A DNA stretch of 50,642 bases, from positions 1 through 50,642 of the forward strand of contig JAWVFT010000054.1 in the NCBI GenBank assembly GCA_033855775.1, written 5' to 3'. The notes beneath the pieces were generated by a model. That model worked only from the letters and a program-made list of their open reading frames with translations, did not search any database and was not told the DNA's origin. How positions within the stretch are numbered: position 1 is the first letter of the stretch; every line of letters begins with the position of its first letter. This DNA is from DASVTR01 sp033855775. GTDB taxonomy: Bacteria; Acidobacteriota; Blastocatellia; Pyrinomonadales; Pyrinomonadaceae. Positions 16,091 through 24,272 of the stretch are shown piece by piece. The translations under genes were made by a program, and so were the position numbers.

Positions 16091-16360
16091 CTACTTTAAA
16101 GACATGTCGCCTGAGCTTTCCATCGGCGCTTTCCGGTATTTGTATGCGGTGATGAAAATCGCGCAGAAGATTGCCACCGGAGGAATCAAAAGGATAATGA
16201 TGCCGCGATTCAAACTCTTGGCCATCACGGCCCCGCTTGAGCCGTCAAACGCCGCGCGGCACATAGCGCACTGAGCGCTGGCTGGCAACGAGAGCAGGGC
16301 GAGCATCAACAACGCGCCAATTGACCGCCACAGATTTTTGCAGAATCGCAACGCTTTCAT
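16091..16360 (-). CDS. Small exported membrane protein with CxxC motif
   Basis: 89 residues. A signal peptide (LLMLALLSLPASA) is followed directly by QCAMCRAAF and one transmembrane helix (GIIILLIPPVAIFCAIFITAY). The mature protein would show a CAMC pair at the outer face of the membrane, suiting a thiol or copper-handling role in CuA or CuB assembly. Its ATG overlaps the stop of oxidase subunit IV by one base (TGATG), so translation is coupled. Confidence 0.6.
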   Translation of the reverse strand: MKALRFCKNLWRSIGALLMLALLSLPASAQCAMCRAAFDGSSGAVMAKSLNRGIIILLIPPVAIFCAIFITAYKYRKAPMESSGDMSLK

Positions 16361-16992
16361 CAGTGACTCTCTTCCGCCGGAGCGGTCGTCTCCGCCTCTG
16401 GCGCGGCGGGCGTGAATTTGTAACGCATGTTCGAAGACCTGAAGCTGTCCGGGAAAAAGACGAAGAGCAGGCAGATGCAGATGACCAGCGCGGGCACCAA
16501 GGTTATCACCAGACTCAAACGCTCGAAGCGCAGGTGCATGAAATAGGCGACGATGAGAGCGGCTTTGATGATGGAGAGGCTGAGCAGCAGCGTCAGCATA
16601 ATCAGAATCGAGACTTGGAAGTAAGCGAGAATGACCTCGATGATGGTCAGTCCGAGCAGCGCGCCGAGCACCGTCAGGAAAAGCTTCGTTGAGCCTTCAA
16701 AGTGAACCGGCGTGGTATCGACGGCCAGTTCCGCGTCGTTGCCCGCCGCGAACGGATTCTTGATTATCCCTTGCGAGTGGAGCCACAGCAAAGGGCTAAT
16801 CAACAGCACGCTCGCCAGCAGCACACTGACGACGATGAAGAAGAGCGTGTCGGTCGTCAACAGCCCGCTCAGCCCCGCGCCCCAACTGATGTTCATGGCG
16901 GCCAGCGCGAGGATGCCGACGGCAAAGACCAGACAGATGACATTGATGATGGCATCTTCTTTCTTCAGCAAGTTTTTACCGAGAGGACTCAT
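16360..16992 (-). CDS. Cytochrome c oxidase subunit IV-like membrane protein
   Basis: 210 residues from the ATG at 16992, preceded by AGGAGG at a somewhat long distance (12 nt); a TTG at 17022 is an alternative. Two N-terminal transmembrane helices precede the C-terminal module with three helices (FLTVLGALLGLTIIEVILAY, LSIIKAALIVAYFMHLRF, LVPALVICICLLFVFF). The module has the IIKAxLVAxYFMHLR signature of prokaryotic oxidase subunit IV (caa3/CyoD type). The N-terminal helical pair looks like an added unit. Confidence 0.8.
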   Translation of the reverse strand: MSPLGKNLLKKEDAIINVICLVFAVGILALAAMNISWGAGLSGLLTTDTLFFIVVSVLLASVLLISPLLWLHSQGIIKNPFAAGNDAELAVDTTPVHFEGSTKLFLTVLGALLGLTIIEVILAYFQVSILIMLTLLLSLSIIKAALIVAYFMHLRFERLSLVITLVPALVICICLLFVFFPDSFRSSNMRYKFTPAAPEAETTAPAEESH

Positions 16993-17049
16993 CTTAACGT
17001 TTCGCCTCCTGTCATGCTTCAAGACTCTCCGGTCTTAATTCTCAAATCC

Positions 17050-17730
17050 TCAGTGGCCCATGTCAACGGACATGATGTAAATCAGCGGGAAGACGAACAT
17101 CCAGACGAGATCGACGAAGTGCCAGTAGAGTCCGCTGATTTCGACATCCTCGTGCTTGAGTCGCTTGACGCGCATGGCGATGACGGACAGATATAAAACT
17201 CCTGTCAGGACGTGGAACATGTGCAGGCCGGTGATGGCGAAGAAGGTCGCCCCAAAGAGCGGCGGCGCTTGCGGCCAACGCTCGGCCCATTCTTTGGCAA
17301 ACACGGTTTTCGGCGCAATCCCGAAGGGGCGCAAGCCTTCTTCAATCAGGTGCAGCCATTCGTAAATATGTAGCGCGAGAAAGGCGAGTCCGCCGAGCAT
17401 CGTCCCCATAATCCAGAGGCGCACTTTTTTAAAGTCGCGGCGGGCAGAGGCGGCGACCGCCATCACCATCGTAAAGCTCGAAGCCAGCAGGCAGAGCGTC
17501 ATGGTGGTGGAGAAGAGGATGCTCGGCGAGAATTTGAAAGGCGTCGGCCATTGCGCGCTCGACGCGCGCATGTAACTGTAGCCAATCAGGAGCGCCGAAA
17601 ACGTCATCGCGTCCGAGATGATGAACAGCCACATCCCGAGCTTTCGATGCCCTACTTTGTAAGGGAACGCCCCGCCGCCCCAATCCGTCGTCGCCGTCAA
17701 CTGATCTGGATGCGCGTCAACCGTGCTCAC
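17050..17730 (-). CDS. ctaE: Cytochrome c oxidase subunit III, second copy
   Basis: 226 residues starting at GTG (17730) behind GGAGGTGA. Several transmembrane helices are visible, with the family's typical stretches KLGMWLFIISDAMTF, TGLHMFHVLTGV and SGLYWHFVDLVWMFVFPLIY, the last being the usual C-terminal signature of subunit III. The protein stabilises subunit I and proton uptake. It follows another subunit III gene by 3 nt; the two clearly differ in sequence. Confidence 0.9.
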   Translation of the reverse strand: MSTVDAHPDQLTATTDWGGGAFPYKVGHRKLGMWLFIISDAMTFSALLIGYSYMRASSAQWPTPFKFSPSILFSTTMTLCLLASSFTMVMAVAASARRDFKKVRLWIMGTMLGGLAFLALHIYEWLHLIEEGLRPFGIAPKTVFAKEWAERWPQAPPLFGATFFAITGLHMFHVLTGVLYLSVIAMRVKRLKHEDVEISGLYWHFVDLVWMFVFPLIYIMSVDMGH

Positions 17731-17733
17731 CGC

Positions 17734-18426
17734 TCACCTCCACAAGAAAAGAAGTAAGAACAAGAAAATCCATAAGCCGTCCATGAAATGCCAGTAGAGC
17801 GCGACTGCGCTCGCCGCCGCTTCCCGCTTCGCTTCGCTCTTCGCGCTCGCGGCCTTGCGCCATGAGCGCAACAGCAGAAAGTCCAGCCCGAAAATTCCGC
17901 CGAGCAAGTGCGCGCCATGCACAGCCGTCAGCAGGTAGAAGAAAGAGCTATGCGGGTTGGTCGAAACGTAAACGTGTTGCGCGACCAGTTGTTGCCAGGA
18001 GAGCAACTGCGTGGCCAGAAAGCCGAGGCCGAGCACGACCGTCAAGAGCAGCCAACGTTTGTAAAGCGAATGCTCTTTGCGCTTGAGCGCGCCGAGCGCA
18101 AACGAGATGGTCACGCTGCTCGTCAGAATCAAAGCGGTGCTGACCCAGAGCAGTCGCGGCATCGCAATCGGTCGCCAGTCGTTGCCTGTCCCGGCGCGCA
18201 CGATGTAGGCGCTCGTCAAAGCCGTGAACAGCATGAAAATCGAGGCCAGCGCAATCCACATCCCGATGCGATAGCGTTCGGGCGAATCCTGCGCGGAGAA
18301 GCCGTCGCCGCCGCCATTGCCGCGCCCGCCGGAGCCGCCCGGATTTTTACGACCGCGCGGGCCGCTGACGCCCGTGCCAATCTTCGTCTTGACCGCTGCT
18401 TGTTCAGTGACCGTTCTGCTGACCAT
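17734..18426 (-). CDS. Cytochrome c oxidase subunit III, first copy with Gly/Arg-rich extension
   Basis: 230 residues. The first ~45 residues are a Gly/Arg-rich, probably disordered tail (GGSGGRGNGGGDG). Subunit III-type helices follow: RIGMWIALASIFMLFTALTS, FFYLLTAVHGAHLLGG and LYWHFMDGLWIFLFLLLF. The start ATG (18426) lies inside the end of ctaD, a 23-nt overlap, so translation is coupled. It is shorter at the front than a canonical subunit III. It may be a diverged paralogue that acts with, or instead of, the following one. Confidence 0.85.
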   Translation of the reverse strand: MVSRTVTEQAAVKTKIGTGVSGPRGRKNPGGSGGRGNGGGDGFSAQDSPERYRIGMWIALASIFMLFTALTSAYIVRAGTGNDWRPIAMPRLLWVSTALILTSSVTISFALGALKRKEHSLYKRWLLLTVVLGLGFLATQLLSWQQLVAQHVYVSTNPHSSFFYLLTAVHGAHLLGGIFGLDFLLLRSWRKAASAKSEAKREAAASAVALYWHFMDGLWIFLFLLLFLWR

Positions 18427-20284
18427 CTCCGTTACCGCCTTGTCTTTCTAAAACCGCAGGGGCCGCCGCTTCATGTTCATGCGACGGGTCGGGGTCTGTC
18501 TGCATGATGAAATCATTGGGCGCGCCGGGGACGGAAAATTCGTAAGCCCCGCGATAGACCGTCGGCACGATGCCCGCGAAATTGTCATGCGGCGGCGGCG
18601 ATGTGGTGGCCCATTCGAGCGTCGTCGCTTCCCATGGATTGTCGCCCGCCTTCGGGCCTTTGAACAGGCTATAGATGAAATTGAAGAGGAAGACAATCTG
18701 AATCGCCGCCGTCACGAAGACCGCGATGGTCACGAAGACGACGAGCGGGTGCAGGGTTTCTAAAAACTTGTACTCCGTAAACTGCGCGTAGCGTCGCGGC
18801 ATCCCGACGATGCCCATGATGTGCATCGGGATAAAAATCGCGTAGACGCCCGCGAACGTCACCCAGAAATGAATCCTTCCCAATCGCTCGCTCATCATCC
18901 GCCCGAACATCTTCGGGAACCAGAAATAGACGCCTGCGAACATGCCGAAGATGGCCGCCACGCCCATCACCAGATGAAAGTGTCCGAGCACAAAGTAGGT
19001 GTCGTGCATCGGCAGGTCGAGCGAAGTCTGGCCGAGCACGATGCCCGTGATGCCGCCCGCGACAAACAGCGAGACGAAGCCGATGGCGAACAGCATCGGC
19101 GTCGCGAAACGTATCTTCGCGCCCCACAGCGTTCCGAGCCAGTTGAACGTCTTGACCGCCGAAGGCACGCCAATGGAGAGCGTCAGAATCGAAAAGGTCA
19201 TCGCCGTGTAAGGGTTCATGCCGCTGATGAACATGTGATGTCCCCAGACGAAGAAACCTAGCAGCCCGATGCCGAACATGGCGAAGACCATCGCGCGATA
19301 ACCGAAGACGGGCTTGCGCGCAAAGGTCGAGAGAATGTGCGAGGTCGCGCCCATGCCCGGCAGGATGGCGATGTAAACTTCCGGGTGGCCGAAGAACCAG
19401 AAGAGATGCTGCCAGAGAATCGGAGAGCCGCCGCTATGCGGCAGCAGCGTCTCGCCGTTCGACAAGCCGCCCGGCACGAAGAAACTTGTCCCCGCCATCC
19501 TGTCAAGCAATAGCAGTATGCCGCCGCCGAGCAGAACCGGAAACGCTAACAGAGCCAGCACAGCCGTCGTAAACCAACTCCAACACGTCAACGGCAAACG
19601 CATCAACGACAGCCCGCGTGTTCTCATGTTGAGCATCGTCGTCAGGAAGTTGAGCGCGCCCAAAAGCGACGCCACACAGAAGATGGCGATGCTGATAATC
19701 CAGAGATCTGTGCCGCGTCCTGCGCCGGGAACGTTGAGCTGTTCGCCGATGGCGCTCAAGGTCGGATAGCCGGTCCAGCCGCCCGTCGGCGCTCCGCCCG
19801 TGACGAAGAATGCGGCCACCAGCACGACCAGTCCAACAAACGTCACCCAGAAGGAGAGCATGTTGAGGACGGGAAAGGCCATGTCGTCGGCCCCGATTTG
19901 AATCGGCAGAAAATAGTTGCCGAAGCCACCCTGCGGAGCCGTCGTCAGCACGAAGAAGACCATCATCGTTCCGTGCATCGTCACCAGCGCGAGGTAGACT
20001 TCGGGGTTCATCACGCCGCCGGGCGCGGCTTCACCGAAGAACCATGCGAGTCCGGGGACGGCAGCGGTCGGCCACGTCAAGCGGATGCGCATCAAGACGG
20101 AGAGAATCAACCCGACAAAGACCGAGAACATCGCCAGCAAAAGATACTGTATGCCGATTACCTTATGGTCGATGCTGAAGATATACTTGCGTATAAAACT
20201 GGTCGGGGCCGGATGACGATGAACTTCTCCGGCGTGATGCTCATGACCGTCGTGAGCATCCTCTACTGTTTCGACCTCTGCCAT
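18404..20284 (-). CDS. ctaD: Cytochrome c oxidase subunit I (A1-type haem-copper oxidase)
   Basis: 626 residues; the terminal oxidase reducing O2 to water while pumping protons. An N-terminal His-rich tail (AHDGHEHHAGEVHRH) precedes 12 or more helices. The CuB and haem ligands are visible in WGHHMF, GHPEVY (with the cross-linking Tyr) and LGHFHLVMG. The Glu in GHPEV assigns the enzyme to the A1 class. The D-channel entry is NYFLPIQIGADDMAFP and the K-channel Lys is in SAVKTFNW. The start ATG has AGGAG upstream. It lies between ctaC and two ctaE-type genes and overlaps the first of these. Confidence 0.97.
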   Translation of the reverse strand: MAEVETVEDAHDGHEHHAGEVHRHPAPTSFIRKYIFSIDHKVIGIQYLLLAMFSVFVGLILSVLMRIRLTWPTAAVPGLAWFFGEAAPGGVMNPEVYLALVTMHGTMMVFFVLTTAPQGGFGNYFLPIQIGADDMAFPVLNMLSFWVTFVGLVVLVAAFFVTGGAPTGGWTGYPTLSAIGEQLNVPGAGRGTDLWIISIAIFCVASLLGALNFLTTMLNMRTRGLSLMRLPLTCWSWFTTAVLALLAFPVLLGGGILLLLDRMAGTSFFVPGGLSNGETLLPHSGGSPILWQHLFWFFGHPEVYIAILPGMGATSHILSTFARKPVFGYRAMVFAMFGIGLLGFFVWGHHMFISGMNPYTAMTFSILTLSIGVPSAVKTFNWLGTLWGAKIRFATPMLFAIGFVSLFVAGGITGIVLGQTSLDLPMHDTYFVLGHFHLVMGVAAIFGMFAGVYFWFPKMFGRMMSERLGRIHFWVTFAGVYAIFIPMHIMGIVGMPRRYAQFTEYKFLETLHPLVVFVTIAVFVTAAIQIVFLFNFIYSLFKGPKAGDNPWEATTLEWATTSPPPHDNFAGIVPTVYRGAYEFSVPGAPNDFIMQTDPDPSHEHEAAAPAVLERQGGNGDGQQNGH

Positions 20285-20375
20285 GCTTATCTCCTCTCCA
20301 ATAAGCTTTCAGCAACCGGCGCGCGCTCTCGGCCTTCGGCTCCGTTCATCCTGAGGCGGACGCGCGCATGAAGTT

Positions 20376-21221
20376 CTACGGTAGCTTGTACTTTTTCAGA
20401 TACTCATCTCTCTGCTTTTGAAAGTCTGGCTGCGACATCGCCATCAATGCCTGAAACTCTTCTTCGGGCAGCACCAGCATCTTCGCGCCCATCTTGTAAT
20501 GAAGCTGCCCGCACAACTCAGCGCAGGCGATTTCATACTGCCCGACTTTCTGCGCCGTGAAATGAACAGGGATTTCAAGCCCGGGAACGGCGTCCTGCTT
20601 GTATCTCATGTTGGGAATCCACAAGCTGTGCGTCACGTCACGGGAGCGCAGCAAGAGCCTGACGGGGCGATTGAGCGGCACGACCAGCGTCGGAGCCACG
20701 ATGTCGTCCTTCGCGTGCTCGTCCGTATCGTCGAGGCCGACGAAATTCTGGTTGCCGTCATTAATCAACTTAGGGTCTGTGCGACCGAAAGCTTTGTCCT
20801 TGCCCGGATAATGAAAGTTCCACTGAAACTGCTGCGCGGCAACGCGGATTTCAAACGTGCCGGGGGGCGCGTCCTGAAAGTGAAGCGAGGCCCAGACTCT
20901 CTGGCCCGCCACGGCAAGGCTGATAAAGATGAGAGCCGTGATAGCCGTCCACACGACTTCCAGCCGGTTGTTGCCGTGCGAATAGGTGGCCCGCTCCTTC
21001 TTGTCATCAGACGTGGCGCGATATTTCCAGACCGTATAGCCGAGGCCAACCTGCGCCGCGACGAAGGCAAAGGCGACAACCAGCAACGTTATCGTAAACT
21101 GGCGGTCAATGCCGACGCCATGCTGCGAGATGTTCTCAGGAAACCACCAGCGCTTGCTCACAAAGAGAATCACAGTGAGGAGCGTAATCAGCCAGATTAG
21201 AACCGCTAGAACGCGACCCAT
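20376..21221 (-). CDS. ctaC: Cytochrome c oxidase subunit II (CuA)
   Basis: 281 residues; takes electrons from the donor protein and passes them through the binuclear CuA centre to subunit I. Transmembrane helices are at about 5-22, 42-64 and 88-106. The cupredoxin domain has all CuA ligands: H198 in VTHSLW, C233, E235, C237, H241 and M244 in CAELCGQLHYKM, and the aromatic entry patch QQFQWNFHYPG. There is no fused cytochrome c domain, so an external donor is needed. AGGAG is 9 nt before the ATG. Confidence 0.97.
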   Translation of the reverse strand: MGRVLAVLIWLITLLTVILFVSKRWWFPENISQHGVGIDRQFTITLLVVAFAFVAAQVGLGYTVWKYRATSDDKKERATYSHGNNRLEVVWTAITALIFISLAVAGQRVWASLHFQDAPPGTFEIRVAAQQFQWNFHYPGKDKAFGRTDPKLINDGNQNFVGLDDTDEHAKDDIVAPTLVVPLNRPVRLLLRSRDVTHSLWIPNMRYKQDAVPGLEIPVHFTAQKVGQYEIACAELCGQLHYKMGAKMLVLPEEEFQALMAMSQPDFQKQRDEYLKKYKLP

Positions 21222-21240
21222 CGGTCAATTCTCCTTTGAC

Positions 21241-21338
21241 GAGTGACAACTGATAAGTGATGTATGACAGGCAACAAGTGATAAGAGAAAAGCTTTTGTT
21301 TTTTTACTTATCACCTATCACCCATCACTCATCACTGA
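21241..21338. repeat. Heptamer-type inverted repeat element between ctaB and ctaC
   Basis: The left arm (21241-21287) contains TGATAAG/TGACAAC-like units. The right arm (21305-21338) contains TATCACC, CATCACT and CATCACT heptamers in the opposite sense, with a T-rich centre. The right arm runs through the stop codon of ctaB, so the last Asn-Gln-stop codons are repeat-derived. It lies in the intercistronic gap of the oxidase operon and can fold into a long hairpin in its mRNA. Confidence 0.7.
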
Positions 21339-22252
21339 TTTAAGACCATCAACACAAAGAGCAGCGGCAAGTAGAGCACGGATGCGAGCAGGAGCCGCCG
21401 CGCCTGTTGTCTGGATTTCGAGAGCGCCGCGCGGATGCTGCTGTAGAGAAACAGCAGGCCGAGCACAAGCGCGCCGTAGAGATAGACCCGACCGGAAATG
21501 CCAATCAGCGTCGGCAGCAAACTGACCGGCAGGAGCATCAGCGTGTAGGCCACAATCTGCTGCCCCGTGACGCGCCCTTCGGGTTCGACCACCGGCAGCA
21601 TGCGAATCCCTGCGCGCCCGTAGTCTTCCCTGTACATCCATGCGATGGCCAGAAAGTGCGGGAACTGCCAGAGAAACAAAATAGCGAAGAGCGTCCAGGC
21701 GCCCACGCTCATGTGGCCGCTCGCGGCCGTCCAGCCCATCAGCGGCGGCATCGCGCCCGGAATAGCCCCGACGACGGTCGAGAGCGTGCTCCGCGTTTTC
21801 AAAGGCGTATAGCACAGCAGATAGCCCACGACGACCGACACGCCGAGCAGGGCCGTCAAAGTGTTCGTCATCCACGCCAGATAAACTTCGGCGGCGACTG
21901 TCAGCGCGACGCCAAACAAAAGCGCCTCAACGGGCGCGAGTTTCCCCGAAGGCAGCGGGCGCATCTGCGTGCGTCGCATCAAGGCGTCGAGGTCGCGCTC
22001 CATATACTGGTTGAGCGTCGCAATGCCGGACGAAAGCAGGGCGATGCCGAACATCGCGTGAAAGAGCGTCGAGTAATTAACGCCGTCGCGCGCGCCAAGG
22101 CAGAAGCCCGCGGCGGCGGTCAACACAATCAGGAAAGTGATGCGCGGCTTCGTCAGTTCGAGGTAAGCCATCAGCCTTTCGCGGATAGAGAGTTCTTCCC
22201 CGCGCGCTTCGCTCACACCGCTTTGAGTCAATTCGATAACAGCAGTTTTCAT
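21332..22252 (-). CDS. ctaB: Protoheme IX farnesyltransferase (haem O synthase)
   Basis: 306 residues, multi-helix membrane enzyme adding a farnesyl chain to haem B to give haem O. Family signatures include YLELTKPRI near the N terminus, NQYMERDLDALMRRTQMRPL (Asp-rich prenyl-diphosphate site) and DYGRAGIRMLPVV. It follows ctaA and precedes ctaC, the usual haem A supply order. The final residues and stop codon are contributed by the adjacent repeat element. Confidence 0.95.
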   Translation of the reverse strand: MKTAVIELTQSGVSEARGEELSIRERLMAYLELTKPRITFLIVLTAAAGFCLGARDGVNYSTLFHAMFGIALLSSGIATLNQYMERDLDALMRRTQMRPLPSGKLAPVEALLFGVALTVAAEVYLAWMTNTLTALLGVSVVVGYLLCYTPLKTRSTLSTVVGAIPGAMPPLMGWTAASGHMSVGAWTLFAILFLWQFPHFLAIAWMYREDYGRAGIRMLPVVEPEGRVTGQQIVAYTLMLLPVSLLPTLIGISGRVYLYGALVLGLLFLYSSIRAALSKSRQQARRLLLASVLYLPLLFVLMVLNQ

Positions 22253-22286
22253 TGAAAGATAATAATCGCTTCCCTAAATTCCTCGC

Positions 22287-23216
22287 TCAGCCGCGCGCCG
22301 CGTTCAAGCTTTGATAAGCGGCGCTGCGGGCCTGACTGCTCCTCAGAGCGCGAAAGGCGCGCAGGCCGAGAATCAACGTCAGGGCCAACACGAGCGCGCC
22401 GCAGGCGACGTGCGCGACCGTCAGGCCAATCATCGGATTCAAAGGCTGCGGGTCGTCCGGCGAAGCGCGCCGCGCCAAGTAAGTCAGAACGCCGAGAATC
22501 AGTTGCGCGCCGAGCACGATTGCCGCCAGCCGCGCTGGCCCCGCTAAGTATGCGTTTGCGCCGTGACGCCGCAGCGTTGTCCAGACCGTATAGCCCAACA
22601 GCAACGTCACCAACACCGCTCCCGTCACATGCGCCAGCAACAAATTCGTCGGCAGATATTCGTCCCACGTCGCCGAGTGGCGCAAGGTGGCACCCAAAGC
22701 CAACTGCGCGAACGTCAACGCAAACGCCGCCACGCACAGGTAACGCACAGGCCAGCCGTCCGCTTCGACTGAAGCTTCTCGCTCGTCTTGCCAGCGCGGC
22801 GCGGTGAAGACCGACAGGCTCACCATCGTGCAGAAAAAGAGTTGGGCCAGACACGCATGCGCCGACGAAACCCAGAGCGGCAACAGCAGCTTGACGGTCA
22901 AGCCGCCGAGCAAGCCCTGCGCGATGACGGCCAACAAAGCAAAGAGTCCGAGCTTTCGCACCCACGCGCGCCGTTCGCGTCGCCAGAGCCAGACGTTCAA
23001 GATGATGGTCAAGAAGCCGACGGTCGTCGCTATCATCCGGTGGCCGTGTTCCCAGAACAAATTCCCGACCATCTTCGGGAAGACCTGCCCGTAAGAGAGC
23101 GGCCAGTCCGGCGCAGCCAAGCCCGCATCATGACTCGTCACGAGCGCTCCGGCCACTATCAAGAGAAACGTCGCGCACGTGACGAAGACCGTAAAACGAT
23201 GAAGACCCTTGTTCAT
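22287..23216 (-). CDS. ctaA: Haem A synthase
   Basis: 309 residues from the ATG at 23216 (MNKGLHRFTV). Further upstream the frame is open only because it reads through a repeat element, so that extension is rejected. CtaA oxidises a methyl of haem O to the formyl group of haem A. Eight helices are expected, and the His ligands are visible in FWEHGHRM, SSAHACLAQ, LLLAHVTGA and TVAHVACGA. No clear Shine-Dalgarno sequence precedes the ATG, since the repeat begins only six bases away. Confidence 0.93.
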   Translation of the reverse strand: MNKGLHRFTVFVTCATFLLIVAGALVTSHDAGLAAPDWPLSYGQVFPKMVGNLFWEHGHRMIATTVGFLTIILNVWLWRRERRAWVRKLGLFALLAVIAQGLLGGLTVKLLLPLWVSSAHACLAQLFFCTMVSLSVFTAPRWQDEREASVEADGWPVRYLCVAAFALTFAQLALGATLRHSATWDEYLPTNLLLAHVTGAVLVTLLLGYTVWTTLRRHGANAYLAGPARLAAIVLGAQLILGVLTYLARRASPDDPQPLNPMIGLTVAHVACGALVLALTLILGLRAFRALRSSQARSAAYQSLNAARG

Positions 23217-23221
23217 AAACT

Positions 23222-23329
23222 CAAGTGACGAGTGACAAGTGACGAGCAAGAGCAAGGAAAGACGAGCAGCTAAGATTGAACCTTTGTCTTTAACTTGTCA
23301 CTCGTCACTTGCTGCTCGTCACTGCTTTA
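23222..23329. repeat. Heptamer-type inverted repeat element between the lipoprotein gene and ctaA
   Basis: The left arm (23222-23257) is built from GTGACGA and GTGACAA heptamers; the right arm (23292-23325) is the reverse complement type (TCACTTG/CTCGTCA). The right end GTCACTGCTTTA abuts the stop codon of the lipoprotein gene, and the left end starts six bases from the ctaA ATG. A near-identical element lies at 49848-49954 between gapA and pgk. Confidence 0.8.
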
Positions 23330-24208
23330 TCAATGCTGCATCAACATCGGAAGGTCGAGCGCGGGCAGCACCGTCAACGAGCCGTCTTCGATGGCGGCGG
23401 TCGCTCCGGCGTCGAAGGTGAAGTCGGAGGTGACTGTGCCTTTGGCGTCCACCTTGACCTGCGCCGTCTTTTCTCCGAGCTTCTCGTGCCACGCGACGAG
23501 CGTGTAGGTTCCCGGCGGCACGCCTTTAATCTCGAACGTGCCATCTTCCTTCGTGACGAAGAAGAACGGATGGCTGAGCACGGAGACGTAAGCCTTCATC
23601 CACGGATGCTGGTTGCACTTGACTGGAATCAGCGTCTCGGCGCGCGCAAAGCTTTTGACAATCGGGGCCGCGCCCTGCGTCTGCGATTGATTCCATTTCT
23701 CGTTGCTCTTGGCCTGCACGTTGACGTTGTGCGTGGTCGGGTCTGAGTTGACGACCTCGACCTTCTGCTTGGCCTGCACCGCCAGCACGTGCGGAACATA
23801 GTGGCAGCCGTGTTGGTCCAGCTTCGCCGTGTCGGCGGGAAGCGGAAAACTCAGTTGGCTGATTTTGCTTCCACCCGTCACCTGCCCGTCTTTGATATAA
23901 ACGAGAACCGAAGCGAGCTTGCCGTCCTTCGATGTGACCTCTTCGGAGACGGGGTTCGGATTCGTCTGCACACAAGCGCCGTCCTGAGACATATCAATCG
24001 GCTTGGGCGCGGGCGCGGCCCCGTTGAGCGAGACTTTGCCCGTAATCGTCCCTTCATCGCCCTTGCTCTTGTAAGGCGTGCCTGCGTTTTCGGCTGTGCC
24101 CGTATCGTCGTCATCATCGACAGCCTTCTTCCCGCAGGCGACGCCGAACGACAGCAGCGACACCATGACCGAGACGGCGAGCCAGAAGCGCGCGCGTTGC
24201 GACAACAT
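23330..24208 (-). CDS. Cupredoxin-like lipoprotein with carboxypeptidase-regulatory-type beta domain
   Basis: 292 residues. A lipobox (FGVAC, Cys25) marks export and lipid anchoring. An Asp-rich linker follows, then a beta-sandwich domain. Type-1 copper ligands are present as H160 in TTHNVNV and C198, H201, M204 in CNQHPWM, the same C-x2-H-x2-M spacing as in amicyanin-like proteins. The C-terminal part (GTFEIKGVPPGTYTLVAWH) has the look of a carboxypeptidase regulatory-like beta domain. GGAGGA precedes the ATG. It lies between the octahaem cytochrome gene and ctaA, so it may carry electrons from the bc complex to CuA. The role is inferred. Confidence 0.8.
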   Translation of the reverse strand: MLSQRARFWLAVSVMVSLLSFGVACGKKAVDDDDDTGTAENAGTPYKSKGDEGTITGKVSLNGAAPAPKPIDMSQDGACVQTNPNPVSEEVTSKDGKLASVLVYIKDGQVTGGSKISQLSFPLPADTAKLDQHGCHYVPHVLAVQAKQKVEVVNSDPTTHNVNVQAKSNEKWNQSQTQGAAPIVKSFARAETLIPVKCNQHPWMKAYVSVLSHPFFFVTKEDGTFEIKGVPPGTYTLVAWHEKLGEKTAQVKVDAKGTVTSDFTFDAGATAAIEDGSLTVLPALDLPMLMQH

Positions 24209-24272
24209 ATATTAATCCTCCAACAGAGATAAGATGAATTCGAAGCAATTGTAAGTCATAAGACGTTGAAAT

